In this document: positions 1 through 7,807 of the stretch, piece after piece | How positions within the stretch are numbered: the first letter of the stretch is position 1 | How the letters are laid out: every line of letters begins with the position of its first letter | Assembly (NCBI RefSeq): GCF_900101475.1 | Contig: NZ_FMZV01000026.1 | Location: 1 to 44,614 of the forward strand | Length of the DNA: 44,614 nt | Reading direction: 5' to 3' | From: Ruegeria marina | GTDB taxonomy: Bacteria > Pseudomonadota > Alphaproteobacteria > Rhodobacterales > Rhodobacteraceae | Translations under genes and position numbers: made by a program | Notes under the pieces: generated by a model | The model's database searches: none | What the model was told of the DNA's origin: nothing | What the model saw: only the letters and a program-made list of their open reading frames with translations

Positions 1-321
1 CAGGTGAGCGATTATACCGGGGCAGCGGCGCTGCTGGGCAGCTTGCCGAAAGCTGACTGGTTGCTCGCGGATCGCGGTTATGATGCCGATTGGTACCGAG
101 AAGCATTGAAAGACAAGGGGATAAAGGTCTGCATCCCGGGCCGAAAGTCCCGCAAGAAGACGGTCAAGTACGACAAGCGCCGATACAAACGCCGGAACCG
201 GATCGAGGTCATGTTTGGACGCCTGAAAGACTGGAGACGCGTCGCGACCCGATACGACCGATGCCCGGAAACCTTCTTCTCAGCCATCGCTCTCGCCGCA
301 ACCGTTTTGTTCTGGCTATGA
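1..321 (+). CDS. IS5-family transposase, C-terminal part (partial at window edge)
   Basis: The reading frame is open from the first base, so this is the 3' part of a gene that starts outside the window. The protein catalyses cut-and-paste movement of an insertion sequence. The visible piece has the second catalytic aspartate region (LLADRGYDAD) and, near residues 60-85, a full YREK signature: Tyr, two residues, Arg, three, Glu, six, Lys (YKRRNRIE followed by GRLKDWRR). This is the DDE transposase hallmark of the IS4/IS5 superfamily; the ending resembles the second ORF of IS427-group elements. The next gene, malonyl-CoA decarboxylase, begins within 50 bases and seems to have lost its native start to this insertion. 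Whether the element is intact cannot be judged here. Confidence 0.85.
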   Translation, partial: QVSDYTGAAALLGSLPKADWLLADRGYDADWYREALKDKGIKVCIPGRKSRKKTVKYDKRRYKRRNRIEVMFGRLKDWRRVATRYDRCPETFFSAIALAATVLFWL

Positions 322-344
322 AAAAGAACGAGTCTGGAGCCTAG
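1..344 (+). mobile_element. 3' end of an IS5-family insertion sequence
   Basis: The element consists of the transposase tail plus about 20 bases of non-coding end. Its right terminus is probably in the stretch gagtctggagcctag (331-345), after which sequence homologous to malonyl-CoA decarboxylase begins. A CTAG at 341-344 would suit the TA or CTAG target preference of IS427-group elements, but the left end is outside the window, so the target duplication cannot be confirmed. Confidence 0.6.
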
Positions 345-366
345 TGATCAGCGCAGCCTTGAGGAC

Positions 367-1554
367 ATGTGTCTGGCGCTTCTCGACGCCGAAGGTGAGG
401 TGTCCGGTATCCATCTGGCGAAAGCCATTCTAGAGCGTTACGCGAAGCTGAGCGCCGGTGAGAAGCTCACCTTCTTTGACTTTCTGAACGAGGCGCTAGA
501 GGTCGATCTCTTGGCGCTGGAGGCGGCGGTGCAAACTTATGCCCAGTCGCGATCTACGAATGATTACCGTGACCTTTCGGTTGCGGCTGAACCACGCAGG
601 CAGGAATTGCTGCGGCGGCTGAACCAACCCACCGGAGCAACCCGCGCTCTCGTTCAGATGCGTACAGACTTGCTTTCGATGCTCCGCGACGCGCCTGCGC
701 TTTCGCGGATTGATCTCGACTTCCAACACTTGCTGCGTAGCTGGTTCAACCGTGGTTTTTTGGTTCTGCGCCGGATAAACTGGGATACCCCCGCAAGCAT
801 CCTCGAAAAGATCGTCGAATACGAAGCCGTTCATGCAATCGAAAGCTGGAACGACCTGCGACGGAGGCTTTATCCCACTGATCGAAGGTGCTTTGCCTAT
901 TTCCATCCGGTCATGCCGGACGAACCGCTGATCTTCGTCGAGGTTGCCCTGACTTTGGACATTCCCGACTCGATCCAAAAGGTGTTGGCGGATGATCGTG
1001 CAGTTCTCGAAGCGCAAGATACAAACGTCGCGGTATTCTATTCAATATCCAACTGCCAGACGGGCCTGAAAGGCATCAGCTTTGGTAACCTTCTGATCAA
1101 ACAAGTGGTAGACGAGTTGCGACAGGAATTGCCGCAACTCTCCACATTCGTGACCCTGTCCCCGATCCCCAGACTGATGCCCTGGCTTGAGCAGCAAGAC
1201 GACGAAGCCTCAAGGCGACTTTTGCACGGAACCGCAACCCAGGAAGAGATCCAGGCGGTTGCCTCAGACTACTTGTTGAATGCCAAGACCGCGCGGGGAG
1301 ACCCCTTCGATCCCGTCGCGCGCTTTCATCTCGGCAACGGCGCACAGATCCATGCGGTCCATCCCGCTGCCGATATCAGCGAAAACGGCCTTCGGCAGTC
1401 AGGTGGGGCGATGGTGAACTACCACTACGATCTCGCATTGATCGAACGAAACCACGAACGCTTCGTTCAGGACGGAGAGATATCAACGGCGCCCTCGTTC
1501 CGTGAGGCAAACCAGAAATCAAATGCGCGCAAGCAAAAGGGACGATCCTCATGA
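367..1554 (+). CDS. matA: Malonyl-CoA decarboxylase, probably 5'-truncated by the IS
   Basis: Decarboxylates malonyl-CoA to acetyl-CoA and CO2 in the cytoplasm, the second step of malonate use. The 395-residue product has the helical N-terminal region and the acetyltransferase-like catalytic domain. Family hallmarks are EKIVEYEAVHAI (about 147-158), FHPVMPDEPLIFVEVAL (179-195), the putative catalytic Ser in GISFGN (Ser238) and the putative catalytic His in FHLGNGA (His321). The frame stays open upstream to 322 and family-like residues (DQRSLEDM) precede the ATG at 367, which has no good ribosome site. About 30-40 N-terminal residues expected from relatives are replaced by IS sequence. The missing part is outside the catalytic domain, so activity may persist, but expression would need a promoter from the IS or beyond. 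The stop overlaps the matB start (ATGA), so the two are translationally coupled. Confidence 0.85.
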   Translation: MCLALLDAEGEVSGIHLAKAILERYAKLSAGEKLTFFDFLNEALEVDLLALEAAVQTYAQSRSTNDYRDLSVAAEPRRQELLRRLNQPTGATRALVQMRTDLLSMLRDAPALSRIDLDFQHLLRSWFNRGFLVLRRINWDTPASILEKIVEYEAVHAIESWNDLRRRLYPTDRRCFAYFHPVMPDEPLIFVEVALTLDIPDSIQKVLADDRAVLEAQDTNVAVFYSISNCQTGLKGISFGNLLIKQVVDELRQELPQLSTFVTLSPIPRLMPWLEQQDDEASRRLLHGTATQEEIQAVASDYLLNAKTARGDPFDPVARFHLGNGAQIHAVHPAADISENGLRQSGGAMVNYHYDLALIERNHERFVQDGEISTAPSFREANQKSNARKQKGRSS

Positions 1555-3062
1555 CAAACCATCTCTACGACGCGTTGATCGCGCCCCATGCGGTGGTGCC
1601 GTCGGTCTTTTTGAAGCGACCCGAAGCGCCGGACCTGACATTCGAGGACTTCGTGGCACTGGCGGCACGCATCGCACATGTTCTCAAGAAGCGCGGGCTT
1701 GCTCCAGGCGACCGCGTTGTGGTTCAGGCTGAGAAGTCGGTTGAGATGGTTGCGCTCTACGCCGCAACAATACAGGCAGGCGGCGTCTTTCTGCCCCTGA
1801 ACACCGGGTACACGACGGACGAGGTCAGTTATTTCGTCACCGATGCGGCTCCACGGATCATCATTTGCGACACGCGAAGCGAAGCCTCGCTCTCCAGCCT
1901 TGCCAAAGAGGTGGGGGCCACTTTGCTGACCTTGAATGCAGATGGCTCTGGCCGCTTGACCGAGGAGCTTCAGGCGCATCCTTCGACATTCGAGACGGTG
2001 GTCCGCGGCCCGGAAGACCTGGCCGCCCTGCTCTATACCTCAGGAACAACCGGCCGATCCAAGGGCGCAATGCTGACCCATGACAACCTGTTGTCCAACG
2101 CCAAGACACTGGTGGACCAGTGGCGGATCACCAAGGACGACACGCTTATCCACGCCTTGCCGATCTTTCATACCCATGGTCTTTTCGTGGCACTCAACAC
2201 CTCGCTTCTCGCTGGCACTTCGGTTCACTTCATGCGGTCGTTCAATCTGGACGCCATCCTGTCGGCAATGCCCCAATCGACAGTGCTGATGGGCGTGCCC
2301 ACGTTCTATACCCGGCTCCTCGGCGATCATCGCCTGACCCGCGAAGCCGTGCGCAATATGCGCCTTTTCATTTCTGGCAGCGCTCCTCTTCTGGCCGAAA
2401 CCCACGTCGCATTCACTGATCGAACCGGCCACCATATCCTTGAGCGATATGGCATGACCGAAACCAACATGATCGCCTCCAACCCATATGACGGGGAACG
2501 CCGCGCGGGCACCGTTGGTCAGCCGCTTTCTGGCGTCGAGCTCCGCCTCACGAATCCCGACACAGGGGACCCTGTCCCCAGTGGAGACGTCGGCATGATA
2601 GAAGTGCGAGGCCCCAACGTCTTCAAAGGCTACTGGCAGATGCCGGAGAAGACAGCAGCCGAACTGCGCGAGAACGGTTTCTTCATTACCGGCGACCTTG
2701 GCCAGTTCAGCGAGGATGGCTATTTGTCCATAGTCGGTCGCGCCAAGGACCTGATCATTACGGGAGGATACAACGTCTACCCCAAGGAAATCGAAGACGT
2801 TCTAAACGATATCGACGGTGTGAGCGAATCCGCTGTCTTCGGCGTGCCAGACGCCGATTTTGGCGAGGCGATCATTGCGGCAATTGTCCCCAAAGATGGC
2901 ACCCAAGTCGATCCATCAGTGATCGCAGATACGGTGAAGAACCGCCTTGCGCGCTTCAAGCATCCCCGCAGCTATGAGATCCTGGACGCTCTGCCACGCA
3001 ACACGATGGGTAAGGTGCAAAAGAACGTCCTCCGCGATCTTTTCCGAGGTGATGGTTCCTGA
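1551..3062 (+). CDS. matB: Malonyl-CoA synthetase (malonate-CoA ligase)
   Basis: ATP-dependent acyl-adenylate ligase that joins malonate and CoA to malonyl-CoA, feeding the decarboxylase just upstream. The 503 residues match the usual length of the family. Visible ANL-superfamily motifs are YTSGTTGRSKG (162-172, phosphate-binding loop), ERYGMTET (299-306), TGDLG (380-384) and the C-terminal catalytic Lys in NTMGKVQK (Lys488). The start overlaps the matA stop by four bases, indicating one operon. The matA-matB order and the TRAP transporter 1.6 kb downstream agree with the rhizobial malonate locus. A methylmalonate or other short dicarboxylate preference is the main alternative. Confidence 0.92.
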   Translation: MTNHLYDALIAPHAVVPSVFLKRPEAPDLTFEDFVALAARIAHVLKKRGLAPGDRVVVQAEKSVEMVALYAATIQAGGVFLPLNTGYTTDEVSYFVTDAAPRIIICDTRSEASLSSLAKEVGATLLTLNADGSGRLTEELQAHPSTFETVVRGPEDLAALLYTSGTTGRSKGAMLTHDNLLSNAKTLVDQWRITKDDTLIHALPIFHTHGLFVALNTSLLAGTSVHFMRSFNLDAILSAMPQSTVLMGVPTFYTRLLGDHRLTREAVRNMRLFISGSAPLLAETHVAFTDRTGHHILERYGMTETNMIASNPYDGERRAGTVGQPLSGVELRLTNPDTGDPVPSGDVGMIEVRGPNVFKGYWQMPEKTAAELRENGFFITGDLGQFSEDGYLSIVGRAKDLIITGGYNVYPKEIEDVLNDIDGVSESAVFGVPDADFGEAIIAAIVPKDGTQVDPSVIADTVKNRLARFKHPRSYEILDALPRNTMGKVQKNVLRDLFRGDGS

Positions 3063-3166
3063 TTTTCTCCGGAAAGGCGACAGCATCGCTAACCCGCAAG
3101 TGGGACAACCGCTACTTGATCAGCTTTATGAGCATATCCCCAAGAAATCCGTACCAGGCCACGACG

Positions 3167-3553
3167 TCAGCCAAACTTCACGTTTTGCGCAGACAGTGAG
3201 ACGGACAGTGAAAGTGATCCTTCATTGATCAACCAGCGGCGCAGAACGAAACTGCGCGCGCCCTTCACGTGCATCGGATCGGCCTCGGCCAGTTTTCGGG
3301 CCTCGTCGAAGGACGCAGCGCGATAGATAATCAGGCCGATACCCTGCATCAGCTCGCCCGTCTCGTCCGAGATTGGCCCAGCAAGGAACAGGGCTCCACG
3401 CGCTTCGAGGTCAGCCTGAAAGGCTAAATGCTCGGGAAGTGTGTCTTTGACTTTGGCCGGATCGCCCGCGGGCGTTGAGAGAACCATGTACAGTTCGTGG
3501 GCCAGTGCCCCACGCGCGCGGGCTTCGGCCTCGTATTCATTCCAGCTGGGCAT
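3167..3553 (-). CDS. YciI-like small protein (YCII/DGPF-related domain)
   Basis: A 128-residue cytoplasmic protein with the pattern of YciI-type ferredoxin-like proteins: MYVLSTPAG-like strand, LPEHLAFQADLEARGALFLAGPI, IIYRAASFDEARKLAEADPM and a final strand region FVLRRWLI. The conserved His in PEHLAFQ and the Asp in AEADPMH match family positions proposed as active-site residues; the reaction is generally unknown. The chosen ATG has a GGAGG ribosome site seven bases upstream, whereas in-frame starts further out do not. The gene faces the RutE-like operon across a shared promoter region. It may assist degradation of a reactive semialdehyde or lactone, but this is inference. Confidence 0.75.
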   Translation of the reverse strand: MPSWNEYEAEARARGALAHELYMVLSTPAGDPAKVKDTLPEHLAFQADLEARGALFLAGPISDETGELMQGIGLIIYRAASFDEARKLAEADPMHVKGARSFVLRRWLINEGSLSLSVSLSAQNVKFG

Positions 3554-3643
3554 GTGCTCCTCCGGTTGGATCATAAATATCGATATTATTTGACATTGTG
3601 ATTCTTTATCGCTAAAATATAGTATGTCAACGTGGAGTCTGAA
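3554..3643. promoter_or_regulatory. Divergent promoter region with palindrome
   Basis: On the plus strand TTGACA (3590-3595) and TAAAAT (3613-3618) are separated by exactly 17 bases, a near-consensus sigma70 promoter for the genes starting at 3644 and 3886. A perfect 12-bp palindrome AATATCGATATT (3576-3587) lies just upstream of the -35 box, and TTGACAT (3590-3596) is repeated inverted as ATGTCAA (3624-3630), bracketing the promoter. This arrangement suits binding of a dimeric repressor or activator controlling both directions; no regulator gene is adjacent. Confidence 0.6.
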
Positions 3644-3889
3644 ATGCATTTTCTCGACGATCCCGTCGGTAGCGTGCACAGTCTTGTCGCCTTAGAGGCT
3701 GATCGGGCCACTGATCTCTTGTTCGGCGATGCGCACGCCAAGAAACCTGAAGCGCGCTGGTTGCGCCCAGGCGAGCTCATTGAGGTCGAGACTGAAAGCA
3801 TCGGCATTTGCGCAAACCGCGTGGTCGACGAAGACAATTTTGCGACAAGAACAGCGGCCGAACGATGCGGGGCGGGCCGGATGAAATGA
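3644..3889 (+). CDS. Small protein resembling the C-terminal tail of a fumarylacetoacetate-hydrolase-family enzyme
   Basis: An 81-residue ORF with a plausible GGAG ribosome site six bases before its ATG and the best promoter of the region upstream. Residues about 40-64 (RWLRPGELIEVETESIG, then ICANRVVDED) match the closing segment of fumarylacetoacetate hydrolase-type enzymes (typically W-L-K-P-G-D-x-V-x-x-E-I-x-G-I-G). The first 35 residues are not recognisable and the catalytic metal-binding core is absent, so it is probably a remnant left by a deletion. Its stop overlaps the start of the next gene (ATGA), so it may now act mainly as a translated leader for the reductase. A GTG at 3632 is an alternative start. 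Confidence 0.45.
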   Translation: MHFLDDPVGSVHSLVALEADRATDLLFGDAHAKKPEARWLRPGELIEVETESIGICANRVVDEDNFATRTAAERCGAGRMK

Positions 3890-4527
3890 CCGACCTCCGT
3901 CAGCAGGCCCAAAAGGCGGTCCGCAGCCTGCGGGCGCGCAAGCCGCATCTGGATGACGCCTCTATCGACGTCATCCTGCGAGATGCCCGATCACATTATT
4001 CCTGGACCGACAAGCCTGTCGACGACGAGATGCTGCACACTCTGTTCGACATTGCTATTCAGGGTCCAACCAGCATGAACACCTGCCCGGCACGGATCGT
4101 GTTTGTCAAAAGCGGTGCCGCGAAGGATCGTCTGGCCAAATCGCTGAAGGCTAAAAATATCGACAAGATGCGCGCAGCCCCCGTGACGGCAATCATCGCG
4201 TGGGATCCGCTCTACTGGCAAAAGCTGGATTTCCTTTTCCCACACGAGGATCGCAAACCACTGTTCGAGGGCAAGCAAGAATACGCCCACGACACCGCGT
4301 TCCGCAATTCAACCCTGCAAGGCGCGTATTTCATGATCGCGGCAAGGGCGATGGGACTTGATGTTGGCGCGATGTCCGGATTCTCCAACAAGATCGTGGA
4401 CGAGGAGTTCTTTTCTGAAAACGGATGGAAATCGAATTTTCTGTGCAACATCGGCCATGCGGACGAAACCGCACTTTTTCAAAAGCTCCCCCGGTTTGAA
4501 TTTGATGATGTGTGCGAGGTGATTTGA
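3886..4527 (+). CDS. Nitroreductase-family protein, RutE-like (putative malonic semialdehyde reductase)
   Basis: A 213-residue FMN-dependent nitroreductase-fold protein of the RutE/HadB branch, which in E. coli reduces malonic semialdehyde to 3-hydroxypropionate in pyrimidine breakdown. Family marks are SHYSWTDKPVDDEML, GPTSMNTCPARIVFVKS (phosphate/FMN contact), KNIDKMRAAPVTAIIAWD, ETAFRNSTLQGAYFMIAARAMGLDVG-type core (read as segments) and WKSNFLCNIGH near the C-terminus. The start chosen overlaps the preceding ORF by four bases; an upstream in-frame start exists but extends into unrelated sequence. Beside malonate genes the malonic semialdehyde assignment is attractive, but no pyrimidine (rut) genes are present and the substrate is inferred. 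Confidence 0.8.
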   Translation: MTDLRQQAQKAVRSLRARKPHLDDASIDVILRDARSHYSWTDKPVDDEMLHTLFDIAIQGPTSMNTCPARIVFVKSGAAKDRLAKSLKAKNIDKMRAAPVTAIIAWDPLYWQKLDFLFPHEDRKPLFEGKQEYAHDTAFRNSTLQGAYFMIAARAMGLDVGAMSGFSNKIVDEEFFSENGWKSNFLCNIGHADETALFQKLPRFEFDDVCEVI

Positions 4528-4642
4528 AGCCTTCGGGGCAAAGGCAACCGGCATAGAGACGCCGCATATCTGCAAGGATGGGTGGCGACAGACTGACACC
4601 GATAATCCGGGCGCAAGTGCCCAAATTCATGGGAGGAAATTC

Positions 4643-5716
4643 ATGGCACACACGACAAAAAGTGGCTTGATCGCCGCGGCTTTGGCAACCTGCATAGCGC
4701 TGCCTGTGATGGCGCAGGAAAAGATCTCGGCGGTCGTCATCGATGGCTACCCGGCGCGCGCGCTTTGGGTGCGGGAGTTCACTGATTTCTTCATTCCTGA
4801 AGTCGACAAACGCCTTGCCGAAACAGGCAATTATCAAATGGAGTGGCAGGAAAACTACGGGGGCTCGATCGTCAAGCCGCGTGGCGTTCTGGAAGGCATC
4901 CAGCTTGGCCTTGGTGACATCGGTATCGTGACGACGATCTTCCACTCGTCGAAACTGCCCAGCCAGGGTATCGCGGGTTCTACACCTTTCGTGTCGTCCG
5001 ATGCGCGCGCCGTGGCGAAAGCCGTGGACGAGATCGCTCGCGAATTCCCGGCGATGAACAACGAATTCGAAGCGCAGAACCAGGTCTATCTGGCGACGGG
5101 AGTTGTGCTGGATACCTACCAGATCTTCTGTTCGTCCGAGGTGTCCTCGGTCGCCGACCTCGAAGGCAAGAAGATCGCCGGAGCGGGTCTGAACCTGCGG
5201 TATCTCGAAGGGATCAAGGACGCGGCCGGTGTGCGCGGCGGCCTGACTGATTTTTACAACATGGTCCAGACGGGCCTGGTGGATTGCGCGATGCTCTGGC
5301 CAGAAGCAGCGGCGACGTTCAAGATCGCCGAAGTGGCGCCCTACATGCTGCAGGCCGATCTGGGTGCGGTGAACACCAAGACCGTGACCGTGAACGCCGG
5401 CTATTGGAGCGGCCTGCCGGATGAGGTCAAGGACGTGCTGCGAGCCGTCGCCATCGACTACCGCAACCACGTGGCAAGCATTGCGATGGACATCGCGGCG
5501 GCATCCAAAGCAGCCTATATCGAGGCCGGTGGCACGATTGTCGAAGTCTCTGCCGAAGACCGCGCAGTCTGGGCAAACTCCATGCCCAACATCGCGCAGG
5601 AATGGGCGGAAACGCTGAACGCCAATGGCGAGCAGGGCACGGAAATGCTGTCTGCCTACCTCGCTAAGTTGGCGGATGCGGGCTTTTCAGGCGTACGTGA
5701 CTGGACCGCAAACTAA
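4643..5716 (+). CDS. dctP: TRAP transporter substrate-binding protein (DctP type; likely malonate)
   Basis: Periplasmic solute-binding subunit of a tripartite ATP-independent periplasmic transporter. Residues 1-24 form a signal peptide ending in LPVMA-QE. The mature part has the DctP fold pattern, including VLEGIQLGLGDIGIVTT, CSSEVSSVADLEGKKIAGAG and the MVQTGLVDCAMLWPEAA segment that precedes the carboxylate-contacting region. A strong GGGAGGA ribosome site lies seven bases before the ATG. The membrane subunits follow directly. In Sinorhizobium the malonate transporter MatPQM is a TRAP system beside matAB, so malonate is the best guess here; the symbol given is a family name only. Confidence 0.85.
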   Translation: MAHTTKSGLIAAALATCIALPVMAQEKISAVVIDGYPARALWVREFTDFFIPEVDKRLAETGNYQMEWQENYGGSIVKPRGVLEGIQLGLGDIGIVTTIFHSSKLPSQGIAGSTPFVSSDARAVAKAVDEIAREFPAMNNEFEAQNQVYLATGVVLDTYQIFCSSEVSSVADLEGKKIAGAGLNLRYLEGIKDAAGVRGGLTDFYNMVQTGLVDCAMLWPEAAATFKIAEVAPYMLQADLGAVNTKTVTVNAGYWSGLPDEVKDVLRAVAIDYRNHVASIAMDIAAASKAAYIEAGGTIVEVSAEDRAVWANSMPNIAQEWAETLNANGEQGTEMLSAYLAKLADAGFSGVRDWTAN

Positions 5717-5744
5717 ATCTTTGGCGATCCGGGGGAACGCAACC

Positions 5745-6290
5745 ATGTTCAAGTCCGCAGTCGCCGGTCTGTCCCGGATCACCAATACGCTTGCGATCGC
5801 GACCAACGCCTTGGGTACCCTTGTGGTGCTGGCGCTGGTCGTCATCCTGAATGTTGACGTGATCTCCCGCGGGGTGTTTTCGGCCCCGCTCAAGGGCACC
5901 TACGAGATGGTACAATTCTCGGTCGTACTCATCGTTTTTCTGCAATTGGCGGATGTGGTCAGGGTGGACCGGCTGACGCGTTCCGACGGCTTCCTGAATG
6001 TTGTCCACGCGCGCCGACCTCTGGTCGCGGCGAACCTGCGACGGATCATCAACGCGATTTCGGCCATCTTCATGGGTCTGATCGCCTACATCACCTTTCC
6101 CGAATTCCTGCACATGTGGAGCACACAGGACTACTTCGGCGTACCCGGCCTCTTCACCTTGCCGTGGTGGCCGGTAAAACTCGTTATCTCTATGGGAACG
6201 ACACTGTCCTGCCTGATTTTCGTGCTCAAAGTGATCGCGGGCAAAGACCGCTCGGAGCTAGTGCGCACGCCCGAACACGATGAGTCCTGA
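5745..6290 (+). CDS. dctQ: TRAP transporter small membrane subunit (DctQ type)
   Basis: A 181-residue inner-membrane protein with four predicted helices (about residues 20-43, 52-70, 99-120, 138-160) and the DctQ-like sequence ISRGVFSAPLKGTYEMVQFSVV. It joins the periplasmic binding protein to the large permease in sodium-driven solute uptake. The ATG at 5745 is preceded by GGGGGAA; longer in-frame starts would overlap the binding-protein gene. Only 28 bases separate it from dctP and 2 bases from dctM, so the three form one operon. Confidence 0.85.
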   Translation: MFKSAVAGLSRITNTLAIATNALGTLVVLALVVILNVDVISRGVFSAPLKGTYEMVQFSVVLIVFLQLADVVRVDRLTRSDGFLNVVHARRPLVAANLRRIINAISAIFMGLIAYITFPEFLHMWSTQDYFGVPGLFTLPWWPVKLVISMGTTLSCLIFVLKVIAGKDRSELVRTPEHDES

Positions 6291-6292
6291 CA

Positions 6293-7597
6293 ATGTCCCC
6301 CATTGAAATTGGCCTCATTTCGGTCGTCGCAATCGTCTTTCTGATCTACTCGGGCGTCTACATCCCCGTTGCGCTCGGCATGGTGTCCTTCGTGTCGATC
6401 TGGTTGATGCGGGACAACTTCACGCTTGCGTTGAACTTGCTCAAGATCGCGGTTGGCGACAGCGCGATGGAATACAGCTTCGCCACCATCCCGCTGTTCA
6501 CTTTCATGGGGTTAATCGTGTCGAAAGCTGGGTTGGGAAGGGACATCTACGCAGTCATGACCATGCGGTTTCGCAAGGTCAAAGGCGGAATTGGTATGGC
6601 CACGGTGGGCGCGAACGCCGTGTTCGCCGCCGTGACCGGATCGTCTATCGCGTCGGCTTCGGTCTTCACCAAGGTGTCCGTGCCGCAGATGATGGCGCAG
6701 GATTACAACTCCCGCTTCGCGGTGGGGGTCGTGGCTGGGTCGTCCGTGCTGGGCATGATTATCCCGCCCTCAGCCATGCTGATCATATACTCCTTTGTAG
6801 CCGAACAATCGGTGGGCGACATGTTCCTCGCCGGCGTCATTCCAGGCATCCTGCTGGCCATCGCTTATGTTGCCGCGATCTGGTTCATGGGCCGCTTCAC
6901 ACCGAACTTTGTCGGCGGACGGGTGGTCGAAGACACCGAGTGGATGTCCGCCCGTGAAATCGCGTCGAAGACTCTGCCGACCCTATTCCTGATCACTGTC
7001 GTTCTGGGCGGCATTTACACAGGCTGGCTCACAGCCGTCGAAGCCGGGGCAGCCGGGGCGCTTGTGGCACTAATCATCGCGTTCTTCCGCAGGTCGATGA
7101 CGCCCAAGGCCTTCTGGAACGCATTGCTGGAAACCGGCCACATCACAGCGGCGATCCTGTTCCTGATTACCGCCGCATCGATCTACAGCCGGATGTTGGG
7201 CCTCGCCGGTCTGCCAAATCAGCTCGAAGACCTGCTTGCAGGGAGTTCGGCATCCTTCTGGACGGTCATGTTGCTTTACGTCCTGCTTATGCTGTTCCTC
7301 GGCACGCTGCTGGACACCGCCTCGATCATCCTGATCGTCGTGCCGCTTTTCCTGCCTCTGGTAGAGGCGCTCGACATGTCGCTGATCTGGTTCGGTATCA
7401 TCACCGTGGTCGGTGCGGAGATTGGGCTTCTGACGCCACCACTAGGCATTTCGTGTTTCGTCATCAAATCTACCATCGACGACGATCGCATCTCGCTCAA
7501 GGATGTGTTCATGGGCGCCCTGCCCTTCGCATTCGTGATGCTGATCGTACTCTTTATCCTGATCGAGTTCCCGATCCTCAGTCTTGCGCTCATCTAA
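6293..7597 (+). CDS. dctM: TRAP transporter large permease (DctM type)
   Basis: A 434-residue polytopic inner-membrane permease of the ion-transporter superfamily with about 12 hydrophobic segments. Family landmarks are FATIPLFTFMGLIVSKAGLG, GANAVFAAVTGSSIASASVF (first helical hairpin with the substrate and sodium site), GSSVLGMIIPPSAMLIIYS, and LGTLLDTASIILIVVPLFLP followed by GAEIGLLTPPLG near the C-terminus. It is the transport channel of the putative malonate TRAP system and closes the operon; the following 210 bases up to the convergent CoA-transferase gene hold no recognisable gene. Confidence 0.9.
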   Translation: MSPIEIGLISVVAIVFLIYSGVYIPVALGMVSFVSIWLMRDNFTLALNLLKIAVGDSAMEYSFATIPLFTFMGLIVSKAGLGRDIYAVMTMRFRKVKGGIGMATVGANAVFAAVTGSSIASASVFTKVSVPQMMAQDYNSRFAVGVVAGSSVLGMIIPPSAMLIIYSFVAEQSVGDMFLAGVIPGILLAIAYVAAIWFMGRFTPNFVGGRVVEDTEWMSAREIASKTLPTLFLITVVLGGIYTGWLTAVEAGAAGALVALIIAFFRRSMTPKAFWNALLETGHITAAILFLITAASIYSRMLGLAGLPNQLEDLLAGSSASFWTVMLLYVLLMLFLGTLLDTASIILIVVPLFLPLVEALDMSLIWFGIITVVGAEIGLLTPPLGISCFVIKSTIDDDRISLKDVFMGALPFAFVMLIVLFILIEFPILSLALI

Positions 7598-7807
7598 TAG
7601 GCCGCCGACAAAGACGGGGTCAGAAATGGTTTCCCGTTGAAGCGGCTGCCGATGTTGCGTCAGGAGCCCGGCGAGATCAGCATCACCGCTCGGTACATTC
7701 ACGACCTGGAGAGTATTTCAGTCATGAAACTCAGTATGCGCGGCAGGCGATTTAACATTGTCGGCTGGTCGGCATTGCGCGTGATTTTCTGTAGCTTCCT
7801 CGAGACT

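Noticed and set aside
4331-5470. Minus-strand open frame of 379 codons antisense to the TRAP binding protein
   Set aside because: Overlaps a clear signal-peptide-bearing binding protein; composition is that of a shadow frame.
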